This document shows positions 32,274 to 41,255 of a DNA stretch of 64,000 nucleotides, one piece after another (position 1 is the stretch's first letter; each line of letters starts with the position of its first letter). The translations under genes and the position numbers were made by a program. Source of the DNA: Pseudomonadota bacterium (lineage in GTDB: Bacteria > Pseudomonadota > Alphaproteobacteria > Sphingomonadales > Sphingomonadaceae). The stretch covers positions 1-64,000 of the forward strand of contig JAEZHP010000175.1 of the NCBI GenBank assembly GCA_023416515.1. Direction: 5' to 3'. The notes beneath the pieces are model-generated. The model had not been told where the DNA came from. It saw only the letters and a list, made by a program, of their open reading frames with translations, and ran no database searches.

Positions 32274-33140
32274 ATGAAGCGCGGCCGCCTCGACGGCTTC
32301 CTCTTCGTTGGGCCCTTCCTGCTCGTCTACGCGACGATCCTGATCTACCCGCTCCTGCTCGGGATCGGAATCAGCTTCCACAAGGCCGACCCGTTCGGAG
32401 CCCGCACCTGGGTCGGGCTCGACAATTACACGCGGCTGCTTGCCGATCCGATCTTCTGGCAGTCGCTGACCAACACCTTCATCCTTGCTCTGATGATCGT
32501 CCCGCCGCTGACGATCATCGCCCTGCTGCTGGCCCTGGCGCTCAACCGGGCCACCCGGACCGCGGCGATCTTCCGCGGCGTGTTCTTCAGCTCCTCCGTG
32601 CTCTCGGTGACCATCGTCACCCTGATCTGGCGATTCATCCTGACTCCCGATGCGGGCCTGGTCGCCGAGATCACGACGTCGCTGGGCGGCGAGCCGATCC
32701 CGTTCCTCAGCGATCCCGACCTCGTCCTTCCGGCGCTCGCCGTCACCACCATCTGGTGGTCGCTGGGCTTCCCGATCATGGTGTTCCTGGCGGGGCTCCA
32801 GCAGATCCCGCACGACATGTACGAGGCGGCGGCCCTCGACCGCGCCAACCGCTGGACGACCTTCTGGCGGATCACCTTGCCGTCGATCCGCCGAACCCTG
32901 GTTCTCGTCATCATGCTCCAGACCGCGGCCCAGCTTCAGCTGTTCGGCCAGTCGCAGCTGCTTACCGCCGGAGGCCCGAGCGGCGCGTCGCGGACGATCG
33001 TGCTGTTCATCTACGAAGTGTCGTTCGGCCGCTGGGAGCTCGGCTACGCGGTCGCAGCGGCTGAGATGCTGTTCCTGATCATCCTCTCGATCACGCTCAT
33101 CCAATATTGGGCGGTGACCCGAAAGGAGCCCGAACGATGA
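32274..33140 (+). CDS. Sugar ABC transporter permease (MalF/UgpA type)
   Basis: A 288-residue inner-membrane permease with six helices. The EAA loop that contacts the ATPase reads YEAAALDRANRWTTFWRITLPSI at about residues 185-207. The ATG at 32274 lies one base after the ATPase stop. A longer frame (from 32214) would run inside the ATPase gene and is rejected. Its stop overlaps the next permease (ATGA). Confidence 0.92.
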   Translation: MKRGRLDGFLFVGPFLLVYATILIYPLLLGIGISFHKADPFGARTWVGLDNYTRLLADPIFWQSLTNTFILALMIVPPLTIIALLLALALNRATRTAAIFRGVFFSSSVLSVTIVTLIWRFILTPDAGLVAEITTSLGGEPIPFLSDPDLVLPALAVTTIWWSLGFPIMVFLAGLQQIPHDMYEAAALDRANRWTTFWRITLPSIRRTLVLVIMLQTAAQLQLFGQSQLLTAGGPSGASRTIVLFIYEVSFGRWELGYAVAAAEMLFLIILSITLIQYWAVTRKEPER

Positions 33141-33970
33141 GCGCCGGTCCGTCGCGCAACCGGCTGCCGCTGCCCGCCCTGATCGCGGTGACGATCGGCG
33201 CGCTGATCATGCTGACGCCGTTGCTGTGGACGCTGCTCCTGTCGTTCAAGAGCAATGCCGATTTGATGCGCGACAGCGGCGAGGCGTTCCACGCGCCCTA
33301 CACGCTCGAAAATTACCGGGCGATCTTCGGAAGCCAGGTGACGCGCTGGCTTCTCAACAGCCTGATCGTGTCGCTCGGAACCACGGCCGGCGTGCTGATC
33401 CTGTGCTCGCTGGCGGGCTACGGCTTCGCCCGGCTGGAATTCCCGTTCCGCCGCACCCTGTTCGTGTTCGTGCTCCTTGGTCTCGCCATTCCCGAGCAGG
33501 CGGTCATCCTTCCGCGCCACCAGTTCTTCGCCCAATTGGGCCTTCACAACTCCTATATCGGCCTGATGCTTCCCGGGCTGACCGGGTCGTTCGGCGTCTT
33601 CTTCATGACCCAATATTTCCGGGCGATCCCGCGCGACCTCGACGAGGCGGCGATGCTCGACGGCGCGTCGCGCTTCACCTTGTTCTGGAAGGTTCTGCTG
33701 CCGCTCACCATCCCGGCGCAGGCGACATTGGGCGTGTTCACCTTCCTCGCCGCGTGGAACGATTATTGGTGGCCGCTCATCTCGGCGACCACCAGCGACC
33801 GCTTCACGCTCACCGTCGGGCTTGCGTCGGCGCAGATGAATTATGCGCAGACCAGCGGCCTCGGCTTCCTGATGGCCCAGGCGGTGTTCGCGTCGATCCC
33901 GATCCTGATCGTCTACATCATCTTCCAGAAGCAGATCGTTCGGGCGATGGCGGGGACCGCTGCGCGGTGA
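33137..33970 (+). CDS. Sugar ABC transporter permease (MalG/UgpE type)
   Basis: A 277-residue second permease with six helices. The EAA loop is visible as LDEAAMLDGASRFTLFWKVLLPL, and a helix with WNDYWWPLISAT follows, a hallmark of MalG-type proteins. The ATG at 33137 overlaps the stop of the first permease. The TGA overlaps the GTG start of the binding-protein gene. Confidence 0.92.
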   Translation: MSAGPSRNRLPLPALIAVTIGALIMLTPLLWTLLLSFKSNADLMRDSGEAFHAPYTLENYRAIFGSQVTRWLLNSLIVSLGTTAGVLILCSLAGYGFARLEFPFRRTLFVFVLLGLAIPEQAVILPRHQFFAQLGLHNSYIGLMLPGLTGSFGVFFMTQYFRAIPRDLDEAAMLDGASRFTLFWKVLLPLTIPAQATLGVFTFLAAWNDYWWPLISATTSDRFTLTVGLASAQMNYAQTSGLGFLMAQAVFASIPILIVYIIFQKQIVRAMAGTAAR

Positions 33971-35280
33971 TCAAGCGGCTCGCCATCATCCTCGGCGCCG
34001 CGCTGGCGCTCGCCGGCTGCGGAAACAGCGACGACCGAACCGAGATCGTCGTCCAGCGCTTCTTCGGAGAGTGCGGAGCGGTCTACGGGCAGATGACCGA
34101 CGTCTCGAAGGCGGAGGGCGAGTGCGGCATCCTCACCGCGCTCATCAACAAGTTCGAAGCCGAGAACCCCGACATCAACCTCAAGGTCAATGTCGTCGCC
34201 TGGCCGGGATATCCGCAGCTGTCGGCGCAGATCGCGGCCGGCGACCCGCCCGACCTCGTCACCATGCACCAGTCGGTGATCTCCGACTATCAGGGCCGCG
34301 GCCTGCTGGAGCCGATGGACGGGCTTCTGCGCCAGGTCGGGATCGGTCCCGAGGCATTCACCGAGGCGGGCCGAGCCGGCGTGATCAAGGACGGCCATGT
34401 CTTCGGCCTGCCTTGGGACACGATCGGGCGGCTCTGGCACATCAACACCGGCCTGATGCGACAGGCGGGGCTGATGAACGGCGACCGCCCGGTCCTGCCC
34501 AATTCGCCGCAGGAGCTGATCGACCATGCCCGCCGATTCCGCGAGGCGACCGGCAAGCCATATCTCATCCTCGCCCAGGTCAGCGCGCCCGACTATCACG
34601 TCGCCAATCTCTACACCTACCTGCTCGCCCAAGGCGTGCAGATCTTCCCGGACGAGCGCCACATCCGCCTCAACACGCCCGAGGCGCGGCAGGTCGTCGA
34701 GTTCTTCAGGACCCTGAACGAGCAGAACCTGGTCACCCGAAACCAGGATTTCCCGGCGGCGACCGCGGCCTTCATGAACGGGGAGGGCGGAATCTTCCCC
34801 ACGGGGACCTGGATGATCGGCCCCTATGACGCCGAGGCGCAGACTCCGGGGCGGCCGCTCTACGGTAATTATGCGGTTCTTCCCTTCCCCCGGCTGTGGG
34901 GGCAGGAAGCGGCATTCGTCGACGGCCATGCCTGGGTCATGCCGAGCGACGATGACCGCACGGCGGCGGAGCGGCAGGCGATCGGACGGTTCCTTCGCTT
35001 CCTCGCCGAGCATAATTTCGACTGGTCGCGGACCGGGCATCTGCCGGCATTCCGGAATGTGCTCGACACGCCCCAGTTCAGGGCGTTGCCGCACCGAAGC
35101 GGCATCGCCGCGATGGCAGCGACGGGGGCGCAGCTGCCGGACTATGTCCAGCGTCAGTCGGCGATCCAGGGGTTGATCGGCGAGGAGCTGGAGGCGGCGG
35201 TGGCGGGGATCAAGCCGGTCGACCGGGCGCTCGCCGATGCCGAGCGGCGGGTCAACGAGCTTCTCGCCCAGTCTCTTTGA
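33967..35280 (+). CDS. Extracellular solute-binding lipoprotein of sugar ABC transporter
   Basis: A 437-residue family 1 solute-binding protein. It starts at GTG 33967, overlapping the permease stop, with the signal peptide VIKRLAIILGAALALAGC; the LAGC lipobox would make it a membrane-anchored periplasmic lipoprotein. The body has AAGDPPDLVTMHQ, GLPWDTIGRLWHIN and MNGEGGIFPTGTWMIG segments, typical of CUT1 sugar binding proteins. The binding-protein gene is last rather than first in the operon, which is unusual. The substrate is inferred to be galactose or a galactoside because of the neighbouring pathway. Confidence 0.9.
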   Translation: MIKRLAIILGAALALAGCGNSDDRTEIVVQRFFGECGAVYGQMTDVSKAEGECGILTALINKFEAENPDINLKVNVVAWPGYPQLSAQIAAGDPPDLVTMHQSVISDYQGRGLLEPMDGLLRQVGIGPEAFTEAGRAGVIKDGHVFGLPWDTIGRLWHINTGLMRQAGLMNGDRPVLPNSPQELIDHARRFREATGKPYLILAQVSAPDYHVANLYTYLLAQGVQIFPDERHIRLNTPEARQVVEFFRTLNEQNLVTRNQDFPAATAAFMNGEGGIFPTGTWMIGPYDAEAQTPGRPLYGNYAVLPFPRLWGQEAAFVDGHAWVMPSDDDRTAAERQAIGRFLRFLAEHNFDWSRTGHLPAFRNVLDTPQFRALPHRSGIAAMAATGAQLPDYVQRQSAIQGLIGEELEAAVAGIKPVDRALADAERRVNELLAQSL

Positions 35281-35422
35281 GACGGGCCGCCGAGACAAAC
35301 GGAAGGAGACGAGAGAGCGGGTTCAGAAGTTGGCAAACTATCTGTGAGTAAATTTCGATCAATGCTTGGCGGACGATTCCGTCACGCGTTATGAACACCC
35401 ACTGCCAACCCGGGGGGGTTGT

Positions 35423-35668
35423 ATGAGTAGAATGATCAAAGATTATGTCGAGCTGGACAACCATCTGTCTCTCGACGAGCTGATTTCCCGGCTGACCGAG
35501 CTTCGCGACGCGATGCCCGCGGAGGCCGAAGCCGAGCTGGTCATGCGCGGCGACGACGTGTTCGGCCGCCACCTTGCCATTTCCTATCTTCGTCCGCTCA
35601 CCGCGGAAGAGGCGGCCGTCGAAGGCCGCTACGGAAGCTGCCCGGTCAAGCTCCGGGCCGTCGCCTGA
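35423..35668 (+). CDS. Small conserved-looking hypothetical protein
   Basis: An 81-residue soluble protein starting MSRMIKDYVELDNHLSLDEL, then an acidic stretch and ELVMRGDDVFGRHLAISYLRPLTAEEA. It resembles a small protein family seen in sphingomonads, but I have no functional name. The start follows GGGGGGGTTGT. The 142 bases between the ABC operon and this gene hold nothing I can name. A perfect terminator follows at 35680-35705. Confidence 0.65.
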   Translation: MSRMIKDYVELDNHLSLDELISRLTELRDAMPAEAEAELVMRGDDVFGRHLAISYLRPLTAEEAAVEGRYGSCPVKLRAVA

Positions 35669-35679
35669 AACACGCCTAG

Positions 35680-35705
35680 CCCCTCCTCTCGAGAGGAGGG
35701 GTTTT
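35680..35705. terminator. Perfect 11-bp palindrome terminator
   Basis: CCCCTCCTCTC and GAGAGGAGGGG are fully complementary and adjacent, followed by TTTT. It ends the small hypothetical gene on the plus strand and sits against the stop codon of the convergent GH1 gene. Confidence 0.75.
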
Positions 35706-37003
35706 CATCCGGTCGTGTCGGGACTGACCGAGTCGCTGAACAGCGGGTGCACGCTTCCGCCCGACTGCGCGGCGCGCTCGGAGTCGCTCGGGTCGACTTC
35801 CGGCGCCAGCGGCTTCACCGGCACCACCAGGCACATGCTCGACGCCGGCAGGATGTCGCGCCAGTCGGCGATCAGCTTCTTATAGGCCTTGCCCACCGGC
35901 CGGATGTTGCGGTCGAGGTCGTAAAGGCCGACCGGGTGGACCCGGTGGTTCTTCTCGCGAAGCGCCGTGTCCCAGTCCATCTGGTCGGTCAGCGAATACC
36001 AGGTGAAGCCCACGGTCGGGATTCCGACGTTGCGGATCCTCAGGACGTTGGCCCATTCCTTCCACAGCCACTGCACCGCCTCGTCGCCGCGCTCTCCCTG
36101 GCGAAGGTTGGTCTCGGTGTGCATCACCGGAAGGCCGTAGCGCTCGTAATATTGGCGGGTGATCTCCGAATAGCCGAACACCTCGCCCGCGGAGGCCGTG
36201 TGGCCGTCCGCGAACACGCGGTGCTCGTTGGTGTAGTAATAATCGTTGCCGAGGATGCAGTGCTGCTTGAGGCGGTGCTCGAGGAACCAGTTATATTCCT
36301 CGCGGCTCATGCCGTTCTCGAGCAGATATTCGTACATGTCGCTGTTGACGCGATTGCCGTAATTCAGGTCGAGAGACAGGAAGCGGACCCGGTTCATCAC
36401 CTCCGCGTCGTGGATGGCCGCGGGGCTGTCGGCGTGGAAATATTCCGATGATTCGCTCTGGATGAAGATCGCGTCGGGCCGGTGCTTGAGGATCTCGATC
36501 ATCGCCATGACGTTCGCCTTGACGATGTGCTTGAGCGCGGTGACGAAGGTGCGGTCGGTCTTTCCCTGCTCGTTCCACCAGCCATATTTGGCCGAGAAGA
36601 CCGCGCAGATGAACATCTCGTTCACCGGCGTGTAGAGCTGAACCCAGGGATAGCGCTCGGCGAAGGCGCCGGCATAGAGCGCGAACAGCTGCGGGAAGTC
36701 CGGGTTCTGGAAGTCGCCGATCCAGTCGGGAACGCCGAAGTGGCACAGGTCGATGATCGGCACGATTCCGCGACGCTTGAGGTCCGCCAGTGTGAGGTCG
36801 GCGAACTCCCAGTCATATTCGCCGGGGCCGGTATAGCTGGTGTGGAGCGGCGGGCCGTAGCGCAGATAGTGGAGGCCGATCTCCTCGACGCAATCGAAGT
36901 CGAGCTTCCAATGCTTGTAGTGGCCGCAGGATTCCATCTGGTCCACGCGGGTGCGGCCGTTGTCGATCGTCGGGATGCTGTTTTCGATCCCGGTCGCGAA
37001 CAT
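35705..37003 (-). CDS. Family 1 glycoside hydrolase-like protein
   Basis: A 432-residue TIM-barrel retaining glycosidase of the GH1 type (beta-glucosidase/beta-galactosidase group). The acid/base Glu lies in LYTPVNEMFI around residue 128 and the nucleophile Glu in PVMHTETNLRQ around residue 297; GFTWYSLTDQMDWD is a late conserved block. No signal peptide is present, so it acts in the cytoplasm. The last 50 residues are Pro/Ser-rich and are not part of the barrel. It is the last gene of the dgoK-dgoA-gal-gntR-SMP30-GH1 operon. A beta-galactosidase role fits the pathway but is inference. Confidence 0.8.
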   Translation of the reverse strand: MFATGIENSIPTIDNGRTRVDQMESCGHYKHWKLDFDCVEEIGLHYLRYGPPLHTSYTGPGEYDWEFADLTLADLKRRGIVPIIDLCHFGVPDWIGDFQNPDFPQLFALYAGAFAERYPWVQLYTPVNEMFICAVFSAKYGWWNEQGKTDRTFVTALKHIVKANVMAMIEILKHRPDAIFIQSESSEYFHADSPAAIHDAEVMNRVRFLSLDLNYGNRVNSDMYEYLLENGMSREEYNWFLEHRLKQHCILGNDYYYTNEHRVFADGHTASAGEVFGYSEITRQYYERYGLPVMHTETNLRQGERGDEAVQWLWKEWANVLRIRNVGIPTVGFTWYSLTDQMDWDTALREKNHRVHPVGLYDLDRNIRPVGKAYKKLIADWRDILPASSMCLVVPVKPLAPEVDPSDSERAAQSGGSVHPLFSDSVSPDTTG

Positions 37004-37040
37004 GAAGTTTGCGATTGTTCTTCTCCTTGGGTTCGCCGGA

Positions 37041-37898
37041 TCAGCCGGCGAAGAGCGGTTCCGGAACGCCTCGGACGCCCGGTTTGGTCATGAACAGGCC
37101 GCCGGCCTGCGGCTGCCCGGCCAATTCATCGGGCGAAAGGTCGCGGGCGGCGGTGGTGATGAACAGCTGGTCCAGGTCTGGCCCGCCGAACGCGCAGCTG
37201 GTCGGTCGCTGGGCGGGGACGCGGATCTCCTCGAGCCGCTCGCCGGTCGGCGAGAACCGCCGGACGCACCAGCCGTCCCAGAAGGCGATCCACAGGCAAC
37301 CCTCGGAATCGACGGTCATCCCGTCCGGGTAGCCGTCCCCTTCGCCGAACTGGATGAAGGTGCGGCGGTTGGACGCGGCGCCGTCCGCATCGAGATCGAA
37401 GGCATAGACCCGCTGGCGGGCGGAATCGGTGTGATAGAGGGTGCGCCCGTCGAGGCTGAAGGCCGGGCCGTTGGTGACCCGGTAGCCGCTGTCGACCTTG
37501 GTCCAGTAGAGGCCGGGATCGAGACGGTAGAGCGAGCCGCTGTCCTGCTGCTCGAACCGGTCCATCGTTCCGGCCCAGAAGCGCCCCTCGCGGTCGACCT
37601 TGCCGTCGTTGAACCGATTGCTCTCGAACTCCGTCTCGGGATCGCCGATAACCCGAAAGCTCCCGCCCTCGAGGTCGATCTCGAGGAAGCCGTCATAGCC
37701 GCCGCCGATGAAGCCGCCTTTGGCGCGCGGAAGGATGGAGCAGACATGGACGCCGGGCTGGATGGTGCGCACGCCCTCGGCCTGCGACCAGCGGAACAAC
37801 TTCTTCTCGGGGATGTCGACCCAGTAGAGCGCCTGCTCGCGCTCGACCCATATCGGACCTTCACCGAGCGTCGCCCGGACGTCCGCAATACACTCCAT
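37041..37898 (-). CDS. SMP-30/gluconolactonase family lactonase (probable galactonolactonase)
   Basis: A 285-residue six-bladed propeller lactonase. The metal-binding Glu is in ATLGEGPIWVEREQALYWVDI near residue 13, the Asn/Asp ligands in SNRFNDGKVDREGRFWAGTMD and the GYPDGMTVDSEGCLWIAF block. It hydrolyses sugar lactones formed by the dehydrogenase. Between galactose dehydrogenase and galactonate dehydratase, D-galactono-lactone is the expected substrate. The gene starts one base after the GntR stop codon. Confidence 0.85.
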   Translation of the reverse strand: MECIADVRATLGEGPIWVEREQALYWVDIPEKKLFRWSQAEGVRTIQPGVHVCSILPRAKGGFIGGGYDGFLEIDLEGGSFRVIGDPETEFESNRFNDGKVDREGRFWAGTMDRFEQQDSGSLYRLDPGLYWTKVDSGYRVTNGPAFSLDGRTLYHTDSARQRVYAFDLDADGAASNRRTFIQFGEGDGYPDGMTVDSEGCLWIAFWDGWCVRRFSPTGERLEEIRVPAQRPTSCAFGGPDLDQLFITTAARDLSPDELAGQPQAGGLFMTKPGVRGVPEPLFAG

Positions 37899-37899
37899 G

Positions 37900-38676
37900 T
37901 CAGGCCTTCCCTTCGGCGTCCGCGATCAGCGTCATGACGTCGGCGATCAACGCGGTCATGCCTGCTTTGGCCCCATCCGGGTCGCGCCGTTCGATCGCGG
38001 TGAGAACGGCGAGGTGCTGCGGAAGGCTCGCAGTGCGCCCGTTGAACCGGTTGGTGAAGCGGATGGACGTGCGCAGCGCCGTCTCAACAACATCGCGAAA
38101 CTGCTGGTAGAAAGGGTTCGAGCAGGCGTGGAGGACCGCGATGTGGAAGGCGATGTCGGATTCGAGCGGATCGTCGTCGCCCGCCTCCGCCGCCTCCATC
38201 CTCTCATAGCCCGAGCGGATCGCGGCAAGGCCTCGCTCGTCCGCAGCGCTCGCGGCAAGCGCCGCCGCCGCTGGCTCCATCGCGATCCTGAGCTCGGTGA
38301 ACTGGCGAAGGAGCTCCAGCGAGAATTTGCGTTCCAGGAGCCAGCGCAGGACGTCGGCGTCGAACAGGTTCCAGCTCGATGCCGGCTGAACCGTCGTTCC
38401 CTTGCGCGGCCGTGCGGTGAGCAGGCCCTTGGCAGTCAGCATCTTGACCGCCTCGCGAGTCACCGATCGGCTCACGCCATGCTGCTTGGCGAGCTCGGCC
38501 TCGGTCGGGAACTGGCTATCATTGTAGCGGCCGGTGACGATCGCCCGGCCGAGCGAGTCGAGCAGGCCGTAAGTGAGGTTCCGCCCCGCGGAGGCGGAAG
38601 CCTGAAAACCGGCCGCATCGCTCGTCACTCGCAGCGCTTCCTCCCTAACCTCGATCATTCCTGCCCGATCAATCAC
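37900..38676 (-). CDS. GntR-family (FadR/FCD-type) regulator, DgoR-like by context
   Basis: A 258-residue regulator with an N-terminal winged helix (GRYNDSQFPTEAELAKQHGVSRSVTREAVKMLTAKGLL, residues about 50-90) and an all-helical C-terminal FCD ligand domain. The FCD domain carries FHIAVLHACSNPFYQQF with metal/ligand histidines. The GTG at 38676 or the ATG at 38658 may be the start; GGATG precedes the former. It is encoded inside the galactose oxidation operon and is the best candidate to bind the repeated TTRTC-N-NATAA motifs. E. coli DgoR, which controls galactonate use, belongs to the same subfamily. Confidence 0.87.
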   Translation of the reverse strand: MIDRAGMIEVREEALRVTSDAAGFQASASAGRNLTYGLLDSLGRAIVTGRYNDSQFPTEAELAKQHGVSRSVTREAVKMLTAKGLLTARPRKGTTVQPASSWNLFDADVLRWLLERKFSLELLRQFTELRIAMEPAAAALAASAADERGLAAIRSGYERMEAAEAGDDDPLESDIAFHIAVLHACSNPFYQQFRDVVETALRTSIRFTNRFNGRTASLPQHLAVLTAIERRDPDGAKAGMTALIADVMTLIADAEGKA

Positions 38677-38707
38677 ATTTCATCCGGCGAAGCAAAGCGG
38701 GCGGCGC

Positions 38708-39628
38708 TCACTCGAACGGCTCGGTGAACTCGCGGCGCCCGACCATGAAGGCGTCGGCGACGATTCGAAGCGGCTCGCGGTCCACTTCGCTTGCCCCGCT
38801 TTCGATCAGCTCGGCGAAGCGGTTGTAGATGGACGGATATTCGCCCTGGGGTGCGAGCGCCTGCTCGGCGCCGTCGATGAGCAGGCGAGCGCCGCCGTCG
38901 CGCAGCTCGACGGTACGGCCCGCGTCGGTCTCAGCCTGGATCGTCCACTGCTCGCCTTCGCTGAACCGCCAGTCCATCTCGGCGCTCATGTTATCGCCGG
39001 CGAAGGTCAGCGTGGCGGCGATCGGCGCCTGCTTGTTCTGGGGATAGACCAGGCTCGCCTCGCGCACGAACAGCGGCTCGGGCAGGATCCGGGTCGCGAT
39101 CGAGAGGGCGTTGATTCCGGGATCGAACACTCCGAAGCCGCCGGGCGTCCAGATCCACTCCTGGCCGGGATGCCATTTGCGAACGTCCTCGAACCAGGAG
39201 ATTTGGAGCCTCGACACGGCTTGACCGGCGAGCGCCTCGCGCGCCCTGTCCACGCCCGCGGCATGCTGCGAGTGCCAGCCGGCGTAGAGCGTTCGCCCGG
39301 TCTCGCGCGCGATCGCATCGAGATTTTCGACCTCTCCGAGGGTCGCGGCCGGCGGCTTTTCGAGGAGGACATGAAGGCCGGCGCGGAGCGCATTGCGGGC
39401 GATGGCGTGACGGACGCTCGGAGGCGTGCAGATGGCGACGGCGTCGAGCTTGCCGCGAAACGCCTCGAACAGCCGCGCCGGCTCGGAATAGCAGGGCAGG
39501 CCGCTGCCATGGTCGGCGCTTCGGGTCGAGATCGCGACCAGCTCGAAGCGCGGGTCGGCGGCGATCGACGGGACGTGCTGGTCCTTGGCGATCTTGCCAT
39601 AGCCGACGATGGCGATCCGGATCGGCAT
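38708..39628 (-). CDS. Gfo/Idh/MocA oxidoreductase, probable D-galactose 1-dehydrogenase
   Basis: A 306-residue NAD(P)-dependent sugar dehydrogenase. It has a Rossmann start IRIAIVGYGKIAKDQHVPSI and an EKP motif (VLLEKPPAATLGE) near residue 95, which carries the catalytic lysine. The length matches bacterial galactose dehydrogenases of this family (about 304). The ATG at 39628 overlaps the stop of dgoA. The open frame runs further upstream in this phase but overlaps dgoA. With a lactonase, dehydratase, kinase and aldolase alongside, oxidation of D-galactose to galactonolactone is the probable reaction; L-arabinose could also be accepted. Confidence 0.8.
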   Translation of the reverse strand: MPIRIAIVGYGKIAKDQHVPSIAADPRFELVAISTRSADHGSGLPCYSEPARLFEAFRGKLDAVAICTPPSVRHAIARNALRAGLHVLLEKPPAATLGEVENLDAIARETGRTLYAGWHSQHAAGVDRAREALAGQAVSRLQISWFEDVRKWHPGQEWIWTPGGFGVFDPGINALSIATRILPEPLFVREASLVYPQNKQAPIAATLTFAGDNMSAEMDWRFSEGEQWTIQAETDAGRTVELRDGGARLLIDGAEQALAPQGEYPSIYNRFAELIESGASEVDREPLRIVADAFMVGRREFTEPFE

Positions 39629-40266
39629 CAGCCGCGCCGCTTCAGCGCCGACACGAAGGCGCGGCCCTGTTCGAGCACCTCGGTGCCACTCTGTCCCGGC
39701 TTGTAGAGCGCGCCCCCCAGCCCGAACCCGTCGGCGCCGGCGTCGAGATAGGAGTCCATCTTGTCGGGAGTGACGCTTCCGACCACGAGCAGCGGAATCG
39801 ACTTCGGGATCACCGCGCGCTGCGCCTTCACCACGGCCGGCGAGGCCGCCTCGGCCGGGAACAGCTTCAGCGCATGGGCTCCTGCCTTCAGCGCTCCGAA
39901 CGCCTCGCTCGGCGTGAAATAGCCGGGCGACGAGACCATGCCCGCTGCGACCGTTGCCTTGATCACCTCGGGATCGTAGCCCGGGGACACGACCAGTCGG
40001 CCACCCGCCTCCTTCACCGCGGCGACCTGCTCGGTGTCGAGAACGGTGCCGGCACCGATCAGCGCCTTGTCGCCGAGCAGCCGTGCGAGGCGGCCGATGC
40101 TGTCGAGAGGCTCGGGCGAGTTCAACGGAACCTCGATGATGCGGATGCCGCTGTCGTACAGCGCCTGGCCGATCTCCTCGGCCTCCTCCGGCCGGACCCC
40201 TCGGATGATCGCGACCAGCGGGCATTCGGCGAACGAGGCGCGGAATAATGCGAGCGAGTCCATCAC
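39628..40266 (-). CDS. dgoA: 2-dehydro-3-deoxy-6-phosphogalactonate aldolase
   Basis: A 212-residue class I KDPG/KDPGal-type aldolase that cleaves KDPGal to pyruvate and glyceraldehyde-3-phosphate. It starts MDSLALFRASFAECPLVAIIRGV, which includes the conserved ...AIIRGV strand. GAGTVLDTEQV follows, and the Schiff-base lysine lies in HALKLFPAEAASP near residue 125. ATGA overlaps couple it with dgoK upstream and the galactose dehydrogenase downstream. The pairing with dgoK and dgoD favours the galactonate form over the gluconate form. Confidence 0.9.
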   Translation of the reverse strand: MMDSLALFRASFAECPLVAIIRGVRPEEAEEIGQALYDSGIRIIEVPLNSPEPLDSIGRLARLLGDKALIGAGTVLDTEQVAAVKEAGGRLVVSPGYDPEVIKATVAAGMVSSPGYFTPSEAFGALKAGAHALKLFPAEAASPAVVKAQRAVIPKSIPLLVVGSVTPDKMDSYLDAGADGFGLGGALYKPGQSGTEVLEQGRAFVSALKRRG

Positions 40267-41141
40267 AGCATCTCCGTCAACATGTGAATTCCGGCGAGGA
40301 AGGCTTCGGCGCCGTCGACCTCGACGGTATCGCGGCCAGTAGCCTTAAGGGCCTCGGCGTAGAGCACGCACAGGTCCGGCCGGCCGATCAGAGCGATCGT
40401 GCCGTCGCCTCCGAGCCCGAGCCCGGCGCGGACGTCGCTGCCGATGAGCAGTCCGCTGGCATAGGAAGCCGCGCTTCCCTCGCTCACCCCGAGCACATGG
40501 CGGGCGCGGATCCCGAACAGGGTGGACAGCAGGTCCCTGCCGTCGAGGCCCTCGGCCACTCCGCGCCGGAAATCGTCGTCCACCGCGACCTCGCCCTTGA
40601 GCTGCTCGCCAAGGATCGAATGCTTGCTGATCAGGCTGAACAGCTCGCCCGTCATCATCGTGTTGAACGCGGCGATCCGGCCGCCCTCGAGCCTGATCCA
40701 CTTGGCGTGGGTGCCGGGGTGGCAGAGCAGGCCGTCGCGAGGCACCTGGCCGGCGGCGATCGCGCCGAGCACCTGGACTTCCTCGCCGCGCATCACGTCC
40801 TCGTCGGGCGCTCCCTGGCACACTCCGGGGACGATCCCGGTCCGGCCCGGCTCGATCCACAGGATCCGCTCGGCTAGGCCCTCGGGGCCGGCGGGGCAGG
40901 GGACGTAGGGCGCCTCGCGCCAGCCGCGGTTGGAGCCGACCATTCCGCCGAGAAGCATCGGAAGATTGCCCAGGCGCGCCCGGATCTCGGAGGCGGCGGC
41001 GTCGAACCCGCCTTTGGGAACCGCCATCAGGCCCCGTTCGTCCTCGAAACTGTCGGTCACGCTGCCGTCGCCGCCCACAAGATAGGCGCGGCGGTTGGTG
41101 GTGCCCCAATCGACCGCAATATAGCCGTCGCGAAAGCTCAT
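40263..41141 (-). CDS. dgoK: 2-dehydro-3-deoxygalactonokinase
   Basis: A 292-residue sugar acid kinase. The N-terminal phosphate-binding motif is seen in YIAVDWGTTNRRAYLV, and HPGTHAKWIRLEGGRIAAFNTMMTGELF is a strongly conserved DgoK block. It phosphorylates 2-keto-3-deoxygalactonate for cleavage by DgoA, which overlaps its 3' end. It is the first gene of the six-gene minus-strand operon, 114 bases from the divergent dgoD; the operator-like motif lies between. Confidence 0.92.
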   Translation of the reverse strand: MSFRDGYIAVDWGTTNRRAYLVGGDGSVTDSFEDERGLMAVPKGGFDAAASEIRARLGNLPMLLGGMVGSNRGWREAPYVPCPAGPEGLAERILWIEPGRTGIVPGVCQGAPDEDVMRGEEVQVLGAIAAGQVPRDGLLCHPGTHAKWIRLEGGRIAAFNTMMTGELFSLISKHSILGEQLKGEVAVDDDFRRGVAEGLDGRDLLSTLFGIRARHVLGVSEGSAASYASGLLIGSDVRAGLGLGGDGTIALIGRPDLCVLYAEALKATGRDTVEVDGAEAFLAGIHMLTEML

Positions 41142-41207
41142 GAGTGAACGTCTTCCTTATCCTGAAGCGACTCCATACAGGCCGCGACGAACCTTGCTAG
41201 AGCCGTT

Positions 41208-41220
41208 TTATCATATAAAT
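41208..41220 (+). promoter_or_regulatory. Shared operator-like motif, copy 2 (dgoK operon / dgoD)
   Basis: TTATCATATAAAT matches (T/C)TRTCNNATAAAT, with an approximate inverted repeat TTAT-CAT-ATAA. It lies 35 bases before the dgoD ATG and 66 bases before dgoK in the divergent region, as expected for an operator of the GntR regulator encoded in the dgoK operon. Confidence 0.55.
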
Positions 41221-41255
41221 GAACCAGAGCTCGCCGCTCCCATTGAGGCTGCCTG

